Of a DNA stretch of 14,579 bases, positions 13,510 to 14,579 are shown piece by piece (position 1 is the stretch's first letter; each line of letters starts with the position of its first letter). Where the stretch lies: the NCBI GenBank assembly GCA_002323895.1, contig DCQM01000181.1:1-14579 (forward strand), given 5' to 3'. This DNA is from Akkermansiaceae bacterium UBA1518. GTDB taxonomy: Bacteria; Verrucomicrobiota; Verrucomicrobiia; Verrucomicrobiales; Akkermansiaceae. Both the position numbers and the translations under genes were made by a program. The notes under the pieces were generated by a model. The model saw nothing but the letters and a program-made list of their open reading frames with translations, did no database searches and was not told the DNA's origin.

Positions 13510-14517
13510 CTACGGAGTGGCGAGCACGAGATTAGGGTCAATGCCGATTTCGAGAGAGTCGCTGGGGCGGTTTTCGGAAGCGAGAAGGGCGGCGAGGGCA
13601 ATCATACCTGCGTTATCGGTGGTGAGTGCTGGTGGAGTGGGCTGGACTTTCATGCCGGCGTTTTGTGCCGCACAGGTAAGGGCTTCTTGCAAAGTTCGGT
13701 TACAGGCAACGCCGCCAGAAAGGGCAATTAAAGTGTGGCCAGTTTGAAGAGCAGCTTTAATCGTTTTTTTGACGAGGGCATCAATGACGGCATCCTGAAA
13801 GGATGCGCAGAGATCAGCGAGGTGAGCTTGGGGGTCTTCGAGCTTTTGCAGTTGGTAAAGAACCGCAGTTTTAAGGCCAGAAAAAGAGAAGTCAAAGGGA
13901 GCGTCTTTGAGATGGGCACGGGGAAAGATAAAGGATTTTGGGTTTCCCTCGCGGGCGTGTTTTTCGATTTCGGGGCCGCCGGGGTAGGGGAGCTTGAGCA
14001 TGCGGCCGACTTTGTCGAAGGCTTCGCCACCGGCATCATCGATGGTGCGACCGATGAGTTGATATTGTCCGTGTGCTTGAACTGAAATGAGCATGGTATG
14101 CCCCCCGGAGACGATGAGGCTGAGGTGGGGCGGGATTGTGCCTTCTTTAAGGAAAGGTGAGAGAAGATGGCCTTCCATATGATTAATCCCGAAAAAGGGT
14201 TTGTCCGAAGCGACCGCGAGGCCTTTCGCGTAGGCGAGGCCGACGAGAAGAGATGAGGCGAGTCCGGGGCCGCGAGTGGCAGCGAAAGCGGCGATGTCAT
14301 CAAGACTGACTCCCGCATCATCGAGAGCTTGTTGGACAAGGGGGCGAATTCGTTGGGCATGATTACGGCAGGCTACTTCTGGGACAACGCCACCGTATTG
14401 GCGGTGGATCTCGATTTGTGATGAGATCAGTGAGGTCAGGAGTTTAGTCGTCTGCCCTTCCCGCCGGATGATAGCAACCGCGGTCTCGTCGCAGGAGGAT
14501 TCGATGGCGAGTATCAT
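13510..14517 (-). CDS. tsaD: tRNA N6-threonylcarbamoyladenosine transferase TsaD
   Basis: TsaD, with TsaB and TsaE, transfers the threonylcarbamoyl group from TC-AMP (made by TsaC) to A37 of ANN-decoding tRNAs. The product has 335 residues, the standard length. It opens with the ASKHA-fold phosphate loop MILAIESSCDETAVAI. The metal ligands are present: His113 and His117 in INHMEGH, and Asp301 in LTTDNAGMI. Other family blocks are RGPGLASSLLVGL (82-94), VSGGHT (136-141), DDAGGEAFDKVGRML (160-174) and LSGGVACN (266-273). The ATG at 14517 follows immediately after an upstream stop codon, so the gene is probably the second of an operon. Protospacer-like or SD sequences are not seen before the ATG. 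Confidence 0.97.
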   Translation of the reverse strand: MILAIESSCDETAVAIIRREGQTTKLLTSLISSQIEIHRQYGGVVPEVACRNHAQRIRPLVQQALDDAGVSLDDIAAFAATRGPGLASSLLVGLAYAKGLAVASDKPFFGINHMEGHLLSPFLKEGTIPPHLSLIVSGGHTMLISVQAHGQYQLIGRTIDDAGGEAFDKVGRMLKLPYPGGPEIEKHAREGNPKSFIFPRAHLKDAPFDFSFSGLKTAVLYQLQKLEDPQAHLADLCASFQDAVIDALVKKTIKAALQTGHTLIALSGGVACNRTLQEALTCAAQNAGMKVQPTPPALTTDNAGMIALAALLASENRPSDSLEIGIDPNLVLATP

Positions 14518-14579
14518 TTAAGTGGCAGGGGCAATTTTTTGAAGTCCAAGGGCGGCGATAGCGAGAAGGGGGCAGGCAA
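14518..14579 (-). CDS. 3' end of an upstream gene (partial, 5' part outside window)
   Basis: Reading leftward from the window edge, the frame that ends in TAA at 14520-14518 gives a plausible C-terminus, ACPLLAIAALGLQKIAPAT, with codon use like tsaD. Its stop codon directly touches the tsaD ATG. A second frame ending in TGA at 14516-14514 is also open (LPAPFSLSPP...) but looks less protein-like. Function cannot be judged from 19 residues. Confidence 0.4.
   Translation of the reverse strand, partial: ACPLLAIAALGLQKIAPAT

Noticed and set aside
13501..13513. GTAGC/GCTAC hairpin over the tsaD stop codon
   Set aside because: The stem is only 5 bp with a 3-base loop and no T run follows on either strand, so it is not a convincing terminator.

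Overview
This window looks like chromosomal DNA from a free-living bacterium of the PVC group, most likely Verrucomicrobiota. That placement is inference. It rests on the lipoprotein-rich gene set, the SD-poor gene starts, the 87-residue L28 and the YyaL-like and TerB/FHA-like ABC protein types. No 16S or other definitive marker is present. Coding density is very high: 11 complete genes plus two genes cut by the window ends, and no gene-free stretch over 300 bases. I see no tRNA, rRNA, IS element, CRISPR array or phage gene.

Layout: (1) 1-494, minus: a BlaI/MecI-type repressor with a GTG start whose core runs in frame into a lysine/alanine-rich histone-like tail that leaves the window. (2) 588-2061, minus: a LysM lipoprotein followed by a thioredoxin-fold protein that has lost its cysteines. 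A strong intrinsic terminator sits between them and almost touches the second start codon. (3) 2166-2987, plus: UppP (undecaprenyl-diphosphate phosphatase), whose stop codon directly abuts that of a family-4-like uracil-DNA glycosylase on the other strand (2988-3803). The glycosylase has no iron-sulfur cysteines. (4) 3947-4210, plus: ribosomal protein bL28 with a recognisable promoter and a terminator shared with the convergent histidine genes. (5) 4284-7760, minus: a YyaL/DUF255-like lipoprotein, hisB and hisH, arranged like one operon. (6) 7899-9393, plus: a ParA/MinD-type ATPase and a protein with a Roadblock/LC7-like C-terminus. (7) 9376-12813/12867, minus: a very large ABCG-type half-transporter with TerB-like and FHA-like cytoplasmic modules and a big coiled-coil periplasmic insertion. 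(8) 12889-13461, plus: an M15-type zinc peptidase lipoprotein, divergent from the ABC gene. (9) 13510-14517, minus: tsaD. (10) 14518-14579: the last codons of an upstream gene.

A cell-envelope theme recurs: LysM lipoprotein, UppP, M15 peptidase, YyaL-like lipoprotein and ABC exporter. Housekeeping functions (bL28, TsaD, HisB/HisH, DNA repair) are interspersed. The least conventional parts are the repressor with the histone-like tail, the ParA + Roadblock-like pair, the TerB/FHA-like/ABCG protein, the Fe-S-less glycosylase, and two separate thioredoxin-fold proteins that have both lost the CxxC motif. No single defence or mobile system is evident.
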